Shown piece by piece: positions 45,193-54,751 of a stretch of DNA of 64,000 nucleotides. Origin of the DNA: SZUA-22 sp963751695 (GTDB lineage Bacteria > Bacteroidota > Ignavibacteria > Ignavibacteriales > Melioribacteraceae). The stretch lies in assembly GCA_963751695.1 (NCBI GenBank), contig CAVVVP010000010.1, positions 558,001 to 622,000 of the forward strand. Reading direction: 5' to 3'. The notes beneath the pieces are model-generated. The model did no database searches. It was not told the DNA's origin and saw only the letters and a list, made by a program, of their open reading frames with translations. Made by a program: the position numbers and the translations under genes. Every line of letters begins with the position of its first letter. The first letter of the stretch is position 1.

Positions 45193-46248
45193 CTATCTAT
45201 CATCCTGTTTTATCATTAAATCTGGATATAATTTTTGCATCACTTTTTTTGGAGTTCTGTCAACATTAAAAATGCCCCAATGTTTTTCGGCTCCCAATGC
45301 ATTATCTGGATTACCTTTCCAAGGCTCGTCAAAAGCTTCAAAGAAAAAGATTGTGTAATTCATTTCTTCACCCCATGACATAAGCTCATTAAAATATTGT
45401 TTCTGTTTTTCTTCGCTGGCTCTCTCTCCAAATTCAGAAGCCAATGTGGCCCACCCTGCTTCGGTAACTACAATTCTGCTTTCAGGCAATGAGTCACGTA
45501 CTTCTTGTATATTTGATATTGAAAATGCCAAAGCAGTATCAATATCTTGACCTTCCCAAAGTGGATATACATGTATTGAAACAAAGTCAACAGCTTTTGA
45601 TAATTTCTTACCATCTAAAGCCCACCATTTAAAATTATCAGCTACAGTAACAGGTTGCTCAATTTCATTCTTCACTTTATTCACGTAGGAAATTACCGTT
45701 TCTACCTCAACCATATGATCGTTCCATTCAACGAGAGCTTCATTGCCGACAGCTACTGAAACGATAATATCAGAATATTTTTTAGCTAATTCTATACCCG
45801 TTTCAATCTCTTTTAGATTCATTTTGGTATTTTCTTCAAGTACTTCAGCAGGTATCGGCTCATTCAACCACCAACATCTTTCATGGTTGCTAAACTCAGC
45901 TTTCAGCCACACACCTAACATCACCTTAATATCAATACCATTCTCATCAATTACTCTTAAAATTAATTGTGAATTTTCTCCTGCATCATATAAACGAATC
46001 AATGAAAAATTAGAATTCCGTGCTAAGATTTGTAAATCCTCTAATGTTTCTTCATATGATGGATTTACTGCGCCATCTCCTCTGTCTGGATGTTGCCCTT
46101 CTCTAAAACCTGAGTAACATATTGCCTTTGATACCCCATTCAGCAAGACTTCTTTTTCTTGTTTAATAGGATCATTATTTCCTTGACATCCTAGAATGCA
46201 AATGAAGGATATAAGTAGAACTTTTTCAATTATTTTATAAAGCTTCAT
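45193..46248 (-). CDS. GH17-family beta-1,3-glucanase lipoprotein (copy 1)
   Basis: The 351-residue protein has a lipobox ending CILGC and a GH17 barrel. The acid/base is Glu170 in AVGNEAL and the nucleophile Glu263 in VTEAGWAT. F-F-E-A-F-D-E-P-W-K-G near the end is typical of bacterial GH17 members. It would cut or transglycosylate beta-1,3-glucan chains. Copy 2 lies 61 bp upstream; the two are diverged paralogues, so they may prefer different chain lengths or branches. Confidence 0.92.
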   Translation of the reverse strand: MKLYKIIEKVLLISFICILGCQGNNDPIKQEKEVLLNGVSKAICYSGFREGQHPDRGDGAVNPSYEETLEDLQILARNSNFSLIRLYDAGENSQLILRVIDENGIDIKVMLGVWLKAEFSNHERCWWLNEPIPAEVLEENTKMNLKEIETGIELAKKYSDIIVSVAVGNEALVEWNDHMVEVETVISYVNKVKNEIEQPVTVADNFKWWALDGKKLSKAVDFVSIHVYPLWEGQDIDTALAFSISNIQEVRDSLPESRIVVTEAGWATLASEFGERASEEKQKQYFNELMSWGEEMNYTIFFFEAFDEPWKGNPDNALGAEKHWGIFNVDRTPKKVMQKLYPDLMIKQDDR

Positions 46249-46309
46249 TATTACCTCCGAAAAGATTTGGGCAAATCTTCGTTTTACGCTTAATCTATAA
46301 ATTTAAGCT

Positions 46310-47314
46310 CTAGTTATAAGTTGGAGAAGTAGGGCCATTCGGAGCGAGTTCTGGATACAACTTCTGCATTGCAAGTTTAGCTTTCCTTCCTTCTGTGAAA
46401 AGACCCCAATACCCTTCTGTCCCGGTTCCCTTCCATGGTTCATCAAAAGCTTCAAACCAAAAAACAATTACTTTATTCTCTTTGGACCAGTTCATCAGTT
46501 CATTAAAATAGCGCTGCTGTTTAACTTCGTCTCCTGCTTTGGGAACATGCAGTTCGCCAACAGTATAGGTTGCCCATCCAGCCTCGGATATGATTATTGG
46601 TTTGTCTGGGATTGCTGATTTAATTTTCTCATAAACTTCAATTGTATTTGTCAAACCTCGATCAATGTCTAATTTGCCCCAAATGGGGTAAACATGGATT
46701 GCAATAAAATCCACGGCTTGGATAAGATCTTTACTTTGATTTAAGTCCAACCAATAGTCCCAGCTATCTGCGGTAGTAACTGGGACATCAACTTTGGATT
46801 GAACTTTTTTAATATAAGAAATGAGTTTTTCGTTCGGAACTTTATGATCACTCCAATGAATTTGCGATTCGTTACCTACATTAGCAGCAACAACAATATC
46901 ACTATATTTATTTATCAATTCAATTCCATACTGAATTTGTGCTGAGTTATCGTCAATACGTTCTGGTTCCTTATACAACCAAATTCCCAACATTACCTTG
47001 AGATTAAGCTTCTCTCTGCGAATCACTTCCAAGATATCGAATGCATGTTTATCTGCGCCATATGTTCTTATCAAATTCCATTTTTTTTCTAATATTTTTA
47101 GATCTTCAAGTACTTGGTCTTGAGAAGGATATATCTTTTCATCGGGATGTTGCTCATTCCGATAACCTGAGTACGCTATTGCTTGACCTGACAAACCAAC
47201 AGATAGGAAGTTATTTGTTTTACCTTCTTCAACCTTATTGCTTTTATAATTTGAACAAGATATCATGAGTGTAAATAAGAATAAAACCAGCAAATATTTA
47301 CCTTGGTTAAACAT
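46310..47314 (-). CDS. GH17-family beta-1,3-glucanase lipoprotein (copy 2)
   Basis: The 334-residue protein has a lipobox ending LMISC and the same GH17 layout, with Glu149 in NVGNESQ and Glu244 in ISEAGWAT, and FEAFDEPWKG near the C-terminus. It lacks the roughly 15-residue insert seen around residues 120-138 of copy 1. The start codon overlaps the end of the MFS transporter gene by 8 bases, so the two are translationally coupled. Confidence 0.92.
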   Translation of the reverse strand: MFNQGKYLLVLFLFTLMISCSNYKSNKVEEGKTNNFLSVGLSGQAIAYSGYRNEQHPDEKIYPSQDQVLEDLKILEKKWNLIRTYGADKHAFDILEVIRREKLNLKVMLGIWLYKEPERIDDNSAQIQYGIELINKYSDIVVAANVGNESQIHWSDHKVPNEKLISYIKKVQSKVDVPVTTADSWDYWLDLNQSKDLIQAVDFIAIHVYPIWGKLDIDRGLTNTIEVYEKIKSAIPDKPIIISEAGWATYTVGELHVPKAGDEVKQQRYFNELMNWSKENKVIVFWFEAFDEPWKGTGTEGYWGLFTEGRKAKLAMQKLYPELAPNGPTSPTYN

Positions 47315-48662
47315 TCTGGGATCTCCTTGCGGTTAATTCTGTTTGAACTTTTTCCATGAACGGTTCGGTTAATTGATAAAAGAATAATAATCCAGCCGAT
47401 AAAATCATCAATACACCTGGAATTATGCTTAGCATTAGTTTAATTCCAAGTAAGGCTTCAGGTGATTGTACCTCATTTGGCACATAATTGAATATAGTAA
47501 GAAGCCAACCTGTAATTGCACCACCAATTCCCCAACCAAACTTCTGTCCGAAAGTAGCTGCGGAAAAAACAATTCCAGTCGCTCTTCTGCTAAATTTCCA
47601 TTCTGCATAGTCAGCAGTATCCGCATACATTGCCCATAATATTGGAACACCAGGACCATTGAAGAATCCAACAAGTGCAGAAATTATATAAGCAGCGATA
47701 TATTGATCTGGTCCAGGAATAAATAAACAAAGTACGGCAATACCTGATAGTACATTACTGGCTATATAAGTATTTCTTTTTCCAAATCTTTTAGTAAGAG
47801 GTTTTGATAAGGGGATACCTATAATTAACCCAATTGTACCAAGAACTGCGAACGTTGAGAACAAGCTCTCATCTCCAACATAGTATTTGAAATAATAGAT
47901 CCCAACTGCAATTCTAAGTGAAAGGAAAACAAAAGTAACTAATCCCATTAAAAATAAAATTGCCCATGGTCGATTTTTCAGCAGATCTTTTAGATCTTCT
48001 TTAAGAGGCGTTGCTTCAGTTTGAGCAGGAATAATTCTTTCTTTTGTTGTATAGAACGTAACGTAGAACATACCTATAGCGATAAGGGCAAAGAAAGCCA
48101 TAGTGAGCTGATAACCTAAAGCTTTATCACCCATACCGAAAAATGCGATAAGTGGAAGAGTTGCTGCTTGAACCAGTAAGGCTGCGCTTTGACCTAATAC
48201 AAATCTGTATGAATTGAGACTAGTCCGCTCCACTGAATCTGATGTCATCACACCAGATAAAGCACCGTAAGGAATGTTATTTGCTGTATAGATCATCATC
48301 ATTAATATGTAAGTAACATATGCATAAACTATTTTACCACTAACGCTTAGATTAGGAGTTGTGAACATAAGAACTGCCATTACACCAAATGGGATTGCTG
48401 TCCATTTAATCCACGGTCTAAATCTACCGTACTTCGATTTTGTTCTATCAGCAACTGCTCCCATTAGTGGATCATTTACTGCATCCCAAATTCGAGCCAA
48501 TAAAAACAGTGTCCCAACTGCTGCAGCCGGAATTCCAAATATATCTGTATAAAAATACATCAGAAATATCAGTACAGTTTGAAAAACTATATTGGCTGCA
48601 AAATCTCCTAGGCCGTATCCAACCTTTTCTTTAATTGATAATTTTTGATCTAGTTGCCCCAT
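47307..48662 (-). CDS. GPH-family (MFS) sugar:cation symporter
   Basis: The 451-residue protein has twelve membrane segments and GPH hallmarks. These are KVGYGLGDFAANI at the start, then F-L-L-A-R-I-W-D-A-V-N-D-P-L-M-G, R-T-K-S-K-Y-G-R-F-R-P-W and a late M-Y-A-D-T-A-D-Y-A-E-W. Relatives carry melibiose, lactose, glucuronides or xylosides with Na+ or H+. Here it probably brings beta-glucan oligosaccharides across the inner membrane to the phosphorylase. It overlaps GH17 copy 2 by 8 bp and follows the lichenase-type gene by 48 bp. Confidence 0.94.
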   Translation of the reverse strand: MGQLDQKLSIKEKVGYGLGDFAANIVFQTVLIFLMYFYTDIFGIPAAAVGTLFLLARIWDAVNDPLMGAVADRTKSKYGRFRPWIKWTAIPFGVMAVLMFTTPNLSVSGKIVYAYVTYILMMMIYTANNIPYGALSGVMTSDSVERTSLNSYRFVLGQSAALLVQAATLPLIAFFGMGDKALGYQLTMAFFALIAIGMFYVTFYTTKERIIPAQTEATPLKEDLKDLLKNRPWAILFLMGLVTFVFLSLRIAVGIYYFKYYVGDESLFSTFAVLGTIGLIIGIPLSKPLTKRFGKRNTYIASNVLSGIAVLCLFIPGPDQYIAAYIISALVGFFNGPGVPILWAMYADTADYAEWKFSRRATGIVFSAATFGQKFGWGIGGAITGWLLTIFNYVPNEVQSPEALLGIKLMLSIIPGVLMILSAGLLFFYQLTEPFMEKVQTELTARRSQNV

Positions 48663-48710
48663 ACCGAATCCTTATTTTTGTTTACTGTATTGTGAAATGA
48701 GCAGATCGAT

Positions 48711-50537
48711 TCACTTTATTAAAATCATTTTTTTTGTAGATCTATAAGATCCATTTGTTACTAGTCGATAAAAATATATACCTGAAGACATCTGCGAAGC
48801 ATCAAATTCAATTTTGTGTCGACCAGAAGATTGCATTTCATCTACAAGAACCTGAATTTCATTCCCAATAACATCAAAAACTTTTAATGATACATTGGTT
48901 GGGGTAGATAAATTGTAGCTTATCATTGTTGTTGGATTAAAAGGATTTGGATAATTTTGAAAAAGTTCAAAATTATCTAATGCCCCTTCCCCAAATTCTA
49001 TTGAATTAGGTTTGGGTTCAATAATAATTCCACTCAATGTGGTCCAATCCAATCGTGGGGATAAAATTATATCAAGAAGTTCATCCTCAACATTTATTGT
49101 TGCAGTAAGATTGTAAGCACTGTTTTTTCCAACTTTCGAAAATATGTCTAATTTCTCTTCAATCCTTTCACCTTCAATGGTTACATCAAATATTCTTTTG
49201 CCCGGAACATCAAACCATTTTTCTGCAAACATAAGTGTTACGTCATATTGCTGATTTGGTACTTTTACATTATATTTTTTTACCTTTTGAACATCTGTCA
49301 AATATAAAACGTCTTCATCTGTATTTAAGATTGGAGTATTTAATGGCCAAGAAGCGTCATCCCCATCCATTCTTCCATACTGTAATGACTGATCCCATTC
49401 TTGAGTAGCCAAATATCCTAATTCAGAATTACCACCAACATTAATTTTAATAGGAAATTCCAAAAATTCTGAAACAATAATTGTTTTAGCAGCAGGAGAT
49501 ATTATGTTACCGTAGAGGTCTTCAATATTCATAACTATCATGTTGGTCGCTTGAGTTGGATCAAATGAATCTGTTGATAATAGAACTGTAGTTAAATCAT
49601 CAGATAGTTTTCCAGATATCACCGAGCCTTGGGTAATAGTATAATTTGAAGCGACTTCTGCACTATTTTTATTTAATTCCTCAGAAAATTTGAGCTTGAT
49701 ACTTCCATTTTCCATTGCTTGAGCATAAACCAGAGTAGGTTTTGCTATATCTTGATATCCAAGATTATCGGCATCAGTTAAACATAATATTAGTATACCG
49801 TCTTCGAATACAACATTTTCTTTAATAAAATCACATTTATTTCCGGGGAAGGTATGTATACCCATTCCCCATCTTGCAGCATCAAATGCATCAAAATTGT
49901 CTGTCCATTCCTCAGTGAAATTATTATCTGTTCCTATGTTTCCACCACCAGGAGTATAAGAAGAATAACTAACCCAATCATAATAGGCAAATACAGGTAA
50001 TGAATAATCATTCCATACCCCTACCCAATTTTCAAACTCTGGATTCCAAATATTCATCATAATCTTCTGAGCTCTGTTTACTTCCTGAACATGCTCTCCA
50101 GTCTGTCTATAAACTTCAATACCATCGATAAACCAAGCAATATTATCTGGCGTCCACTCAAAAGAATAAGTATGAAAATCTACATATGGGTTGAATGAAA
50201 TAGGTTCATTTCTTACATGATTTTGTTGTCCTGGAGTTATTGTATTAAATTGAATGTTATCATCATACCTACCAATGTTTTCAACATCAATTTCATTCCA
50301 TTCAGAGGTTGAAGTAATTTCATGATAAGTAAAGAATGAAGAGATTACCCCAACTCTGTTTGCTGGCTTCATACTTACTTCGAATCTTCCATACATAAAT
50401 GATTCATGTGTCCGGTATTCTGCACCCTTGTAATTGCTCGCTTTTACAAGAGAGGTTGCATACAATAAGACTAAGAAAAAAAAGGGAATCCTTTTACTAA
50501 CTGATTCCCTTAATAAAATCAGAATACTTTTAACCAT
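48711..50537 (-). CDS. Circularly permuted GH16 lichenase (Fibrobacter type) with malectin and sorting domains
   Basis: The 608-residue protein has a late signal segment and then starts inside the GH16 fold (YKGAEYRTHESFMYGRF, 36-52). The catalytic set is E-I-D-V-E at Glu82, Asp84 and Glu86, the form without the laminarinase Met. The strands that normally open a lichenase (W-T-D-N-F-D-A-F-D-A-A-R-W, then G-I-L-I-L-C-L-T) come after it, at 208-254. This order matches the naturally permuted 1,3-1,4-beta-glucanase of Fibrobacter succinogenes. A SwmB/Ig-like domain (about 265-365), a malectin-like domain (370-515) and a sorting-type C-terminus follow. It should cut mixed-linkage glucan outside the cell. 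Confidence 0.9.
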   Translation of the reverse strand: MVKSILILLRESVSKRIPFFFLVLLYATSLVKASNYKGAEYRTHESFMYGRFEVSMKPANRVGVISSFFTYHEITSTSEWNEIDVENIGRYDDNIQFNTITPGQQNHVRNEPISFNPYVDFHTYSFEWTPDNIAWFIDGIEVYRQTGEHVQEVNRAQKIMMNIWNPEFENWVGVWNDYSLPVFAYYDWVSYSSYTPGGGNIGTDNNFTEEWTDNFDAFDAARWGMGIHTFPGNKCDFIKENVVFEDGILILCLTDADNLGYQDIAKPTLVYAQAMENGSIKLKFSEELNKNSAEVASNYTITQGSVISGKLSDDLTTVLLSTDSFDPTQATNMIVMNIEDLYGNIISPAAKTIIVSEFLEFPIKINVGGNSELGYLATQEWDQSLQYGRMDGDDASWPLNTPILNTDEDVLYLTDVQKVKKYNVKVPNQQYDVTLMFAEKWFDVPGKRIFDVTIEGERIEEKLDIFSKVGKNSAYNLTATINVEDELLDIILSPRLDWTTLSGIIIEPKPNSIEFGEGALDNFELFQNYPNPFNPTTMISYNLSTPTNVSLKVFDVIGNEIQVLVDEMQSSGRHKIEFDASQMSSGIYFYRLVTNGSYRSTKKMILIK

Positions 50538-50597
50538 ATTAATAATCCTAAGTATAATAATTCATTTACTACATGATTACTTACCATAAATGCTTTG

Positions 50598-51632
50598 TTA
50601 AAAATCAAGTCCTACTGATATCTTGTGCACCGCATTCAAGATCCCAAAATCTTGATAAGCATAGTCGATATAAATAGCCACATTACCCATAAGTCTCTGT
50701 TTAAATCCTGCTCCAAGAGCAAAGGTTTCTTGAGAGTCTGTAAGGAATAATGACTTATAGCCTCCTCTAATAGCCAAGACATCGTTAAATACATACTCCC
50801 CACCTATATTTATACTTTCATAGTTATCATTTGGATGTCTTGCATCCAAGTCAATTATTAACCTGTGCATATCAGTATTAATAACATCATATGAAAAACC
50901 TAATACGAAAGTTAAAGGTAAAGACCAAGCACCAGTTTGAAACTCACCTGGTATTCTATCATTGTTTCCAGTAGTCTCTGGATCTGGATCATAAAGCAAC
51001 ACTGCACTGGTTCCACTCAATTGTAACTTATTACCTAGATTTGTAATAGACATTCCTATAGTCAGTCCGTCAAAAGGAGTATCGTACAATACTCCCATAT
51101 CTATTGCAAAGGAAGTTCCAGATGTATTCCAGATAGTTTGGCGAACTATTTTAGGATTAAAACCAATCGAGAACTCTTGTGTTAAATTAATCGCCCATCC
51201 GATACTAAAAGCTACATCTGAAACAGTAAAGACAGATCCAGTGCCATTGGGTTCGTCAACGGTAGTTACATTCATTTCTCCATAACTTGAGCCGATGAAA
51301 CTTAATCCGATTGTTCCAAAATCACCTAAACTATAAGTTCCAGCAATGAAGTTATAGTTTAGATCTGCAATCCATTGAGTATGATCAAAAATTACTGAAT
51401 TTTTATTTTGTTTAGCAATACCTGCAACATTCCAAAACATTGAGGATGCATCGTCTGCAACAGCGACGAAAGCACTTCCCATTCCCGTCGCCCTGGCACC
51501 TTGACTAACTTTTAGGAATTGTGCAGCTGTAGTTCCTCTCTTAGAAACATTTTCAACATATTGTGCGTTAACGCTAAGAGCAGTAAAAATAAATCCGAAT
51601 AAAACTAGATATATCAATTTGTTCATTTTCAT
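50598..51632 (-). CDS. PorV-like outer-membrane protein (PorV/PorQ, UPF0164 family)
   Basis: The 344-residue protein has a signal peptide ending SVNAQ. A 14-strand-type barrel opens with Q-F-L-K-V-S-Q-G-A-R-A-T-G-M-G-S-A-F-V-A and A-S-S-M-F-W-N-V-A-G-I-A, which is the family signature, and ends KISVGLDF. PorV-type proteins shuttle type IX cargo or serve TonB-linked uptake systems. It lies 5 bp downstream of the large frameshifted gene and after the TonB receptor, a trio seen repeatedly in FCB-group genomes. Its job here may be handling the locus's sorting-domain enzymes; that is inference. Confidence 0.85.
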   Translation of the reverse strand: MKMNKLIYLVLFGFIFTALSVNAQYVENVSKRGTTAAQFLKVSQGARATGMGSAFVAVADDASSMFWNVAGIAKQNKNSVIFDHTQWIADLNYNFIAGTYSLGDFGTIGLSFIGSSYGEMNVTTVDEPNGTGSVFTVSDVAFSIGWAINLTQEFSIGFNPKIVRQTIWNTSGTSFAIDMGVLYDTPFDGLTIGMSITNLGNKLQLSGTSAVLLYDPDPETTGNNDRIPGEFQTGAWSLPLTFVLGFSYDVINTDMHRLIIDLDARHPNDNYESINIGGEYVFNDVLAIRGGYKSLFLTDSQETFALGAGFKQRLMGNVAIYIDYAYQDFGILNAVHKISVGLDF

Positions 51633-51637
51633 TATCC

Positions 51638-54600
51638 TTATTTGATTAACGCAAATTTGTTAATGTAATCGCCAATATCTGGCGTTTCAACGTGGTAGAT
51701 GTAAAGTCCGCTCGCAACATCCATTCCATCTTCAGAGACCAAGTTCCACGTGAGTGACCCATCTGTTGGAGAATATTCTTTATACAGCGTTTTAACTAAG
51801 TCTCCAGCAACAGTATAAATCCTTATCGTACATTCAGCGGGTAGATTAATAAAACTTATCTTTCTTTCTCCACGACCTGTTTGATTTAAATTTCTTCTTT
51901 CCCATGAAGCTGCAGTGACATATGGATTTGGAACAACTGAAATTTGATCGAGACCGTTTTCAGCCAATTGAGCATCTACAGAAGCCCCTTGTGTGCTAAA
52001 TGAGAAATAATCTCCCTGATAAAACTGTTTAAATGTTTTTATTTGAAACACATCTCCGGGCACAGGTTCTTTAGGTTGTACATTTGGTGCACCTTCAAAA
52101 TGGTAATCTATCCTCCAAGTTAATTTGAATGCAGCTCCGACATATTCAATTATTACAATATCATCACCATACGAAAGATCGCCAGAGCCATCATTATCCC
52201 AAATTTCTGCATCGGAAGTATCTCCCGTAGTTGTATTGAATATTAAAAAATTTGCTGGGATACCAAAATTAGGAGTCGTATAAACATCCTCTTCATAAAA
52301 TTCTATTTCATAATCCGCTGGCCATGGAGTACTAACTGCTGGTGAGGTTTCATCAGGATAGACAAACATAGTCAAGTTACTTTCACCGACTAACCAACCA
52401 GTTTCATTGTAATTAACCGAAATTGTTGTGTCGTTTAAGACGCTGAACACTAAACCATCGAACGGTTGAGAAAAAGCACTGCTTCCGAAATCCGTCCCAT
52501 TGGTTATTAAAGTATCTTCACTCCCATTCAATTTACGAATTAAGTTATATGAAGTAGTATTGTAATCGGGAAGATCACCTTCAGAATTAAACTCAATATT
52601 ATAACTTGCTCCACTTAGAACTGCCTGTTCATTTAACACTACAACGTTCAGTCGACCTGTACCAATGCCTTCAGTTACTTCTGAGACATCACCATCAAAT
52701 GAAGGAGGAAGATATCCTGCGGCAGGAGCATTAGGAGTTATTACAGCACAGTTAATATCAAGAAATTTAATATTTCCTGAAAAATCTTCCGTAATAATTT
52801 TTGTACACTCTGAAGGAACTAGTCCCTTGGTTCCAAAATCAGGATCACCCATATCATATGATACTAAAGCATAGTAATACTTAACTCCATTTTTAACTGT
52901 TGTATCAACATATGAGTGCTGAAGACCTGAATCTTTTCCTCGGTTAAAGCTCGCACCATTAATACCAACCGGATCAGGACCCATCAAACTATCAATCAAG
53001 TCAAACTGAGCTATTGGTTTCCAATATTTTGCGTTACCTCTAGAATCAGTAATTATTTTAATATCATTAAATTCAGGCTCTTGTACTTCTGTAAACAAGA
53101 TAACCTTCAAAATCTTTTTTATACCCTTGGGTAGGATCATCATCCTCAAAACCTAAAAATGGATCTCGTGATTCCTCAGCAACATCATCCCAATATAAAA
53201 ATACTTTCTTATCACCAGGAACTGCAGTAAGAGTCGGTTTTAACGGTGGTTTAGAGAAATTATAATTTGCATTATAAATTTGCTGTACAGTTTCTTTATT
53301 AAAGATTAAATCTTCTAAATCTTCACCAAAAACAAGTGCCATTGAAAATCTTTCTCGAGAAGCTAATTTAAGTGGAAATGGACCAGAAGCAAAAACCATA
53401 CTAATATTTGCATTTTGAAGGGCAGTATCAAAATTGGCTGCACTTCATTTTAAGCCACATTGACTTCATCATCCTTAGGCCATCCACCTCCTGTACCTCC
53501 ATCACCAAATCGATAAATAGATAGACTTGTTAATCCAATTTGATCAGATTCATCCTTGTCAGTTTTATCAAAATTCGGTTCTCCATCTGTTGGAATACCA
53601 TCACCTTCCCCTTCATCTGGGCCAATATACTGAAGATCAAAAGGTCCAACTCCATCTTGACCAACATCGTTATTTAATGGTTCATTTTCTTCTGAATCCC
53701 ATAGTCCATTACCATTTAGATCAAGAATATGCAACCCAATCTTCATCATTATCAAGTCCATCTTCTCTGCTTTCATCAACCATTCCATCATCATCATTAT
53801 CAAAGTTATCAAAAGCATTTCCAGGACTCTCTAAATATGCATATCCCATAATATCCAGTTTTCCAACTACCCGGAGAGCCAAAACCATCATCATCAAATG
53901 CGTAAGCGATATCAAGCACAATATCAAAAGAAGCATTGTCATCAGCATTATCTCCAGATCCACCAACACCAGTATCGGTATAAAATCCAAAAGATGTTTT
54001 TTCATAATTGTAATCAGAAAGATTTACAATGTCATAGTGCCAAAATATAATATCTTCAGCCAATACATGAGACCATTGAAAACCTCTGACTTCGACTCGT
54101 AATCCAAGCCCTTGTCTTTCGTAGTCATCTTCAATTGGATAATAATTATATGGAGGGCCAGCAAATTCACCATCTTTTGAGTCATCCATTACAAAGAATG
54201 TCTCTAAATCGGCATTGTTAACTCCTCTTCCAAAATAACCATACCAGTATCCATTCCATGAATCATCTACATTTGGTAGAGCCTCAGGCCAATCTTCTGG
54301 CCAAGAATCTGGATTCGTGCTAATTGATGGGTCCTCAGAAGAAGCATTTGCATAACCAGGAACTGGTTCCAAACCCCAAATCGTACCATTGATAGGATCT
54401 CTATCCATCCATTCTCTATATGAAGTTTCTAAAGGATGAACAATACCGCCATCTGTATTGATTTCTGAAGCGATCAATACGCATACACCATCAAGATAAT
54501 TGTGTCCTGTACCTTTCAACCATTCCCCTGAGGGTGAAAATGGCCATTGACCAACTTCACCATTATTATAGAAAAGAGTTCTCACAAGGTTTCCATCCAT

Positions 54601-54729
54601 TGTTCCTTCTCTTCTAAATTGCTGATCACCGTAAGGATCATTTCTATATGCTTGTATATTTCCATTTACCTGTGCATATAGACCGGAAATAGAAAAAATA
54701 AACAACATAACGATTGTTTTAAATAGCAT
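51638..54729 (-). pseudogene. Large secreted protein of the TonB/PorV trio, broken by at least four frameshifts
   Basis: One protein of about 1030 residues can be rebuilt. It starts at 54729 with a signal peptide (SISGLYAQ), continues with Trp/Gly/Asp-rich segments and a calcium-site-like run, has a fibronectin-like part near 53100-53250, and ends with a FlgD-type domain (S-G-L-Y-I-Y-H-V-E-T). Removing one base repairs the frame at the AAAA run 53859-53862 (minus strand), at 53723-53724 and at 53081-53082; a further disturbed spot is near 53440-53455. The repaired joins read smoothly, for example D-W-V-A-Y-S-D-L-N-G-N-G and Y-R-S-T-E-P-E-F-N-D. It may be intact in the living cell. The function is unknown, probably a surface partner of the TonB receptor. 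Confidence 0.8.
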
Positions 54730-54751
54730 CTTTACCTCTTATCAAACAGTT

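Noticed and set aside
51638..54729. Five separate small genes on the minus strand
   Set aside because: The frames join into one continuous protein with single-base corrections and have no ribosome-binding sites of their own.
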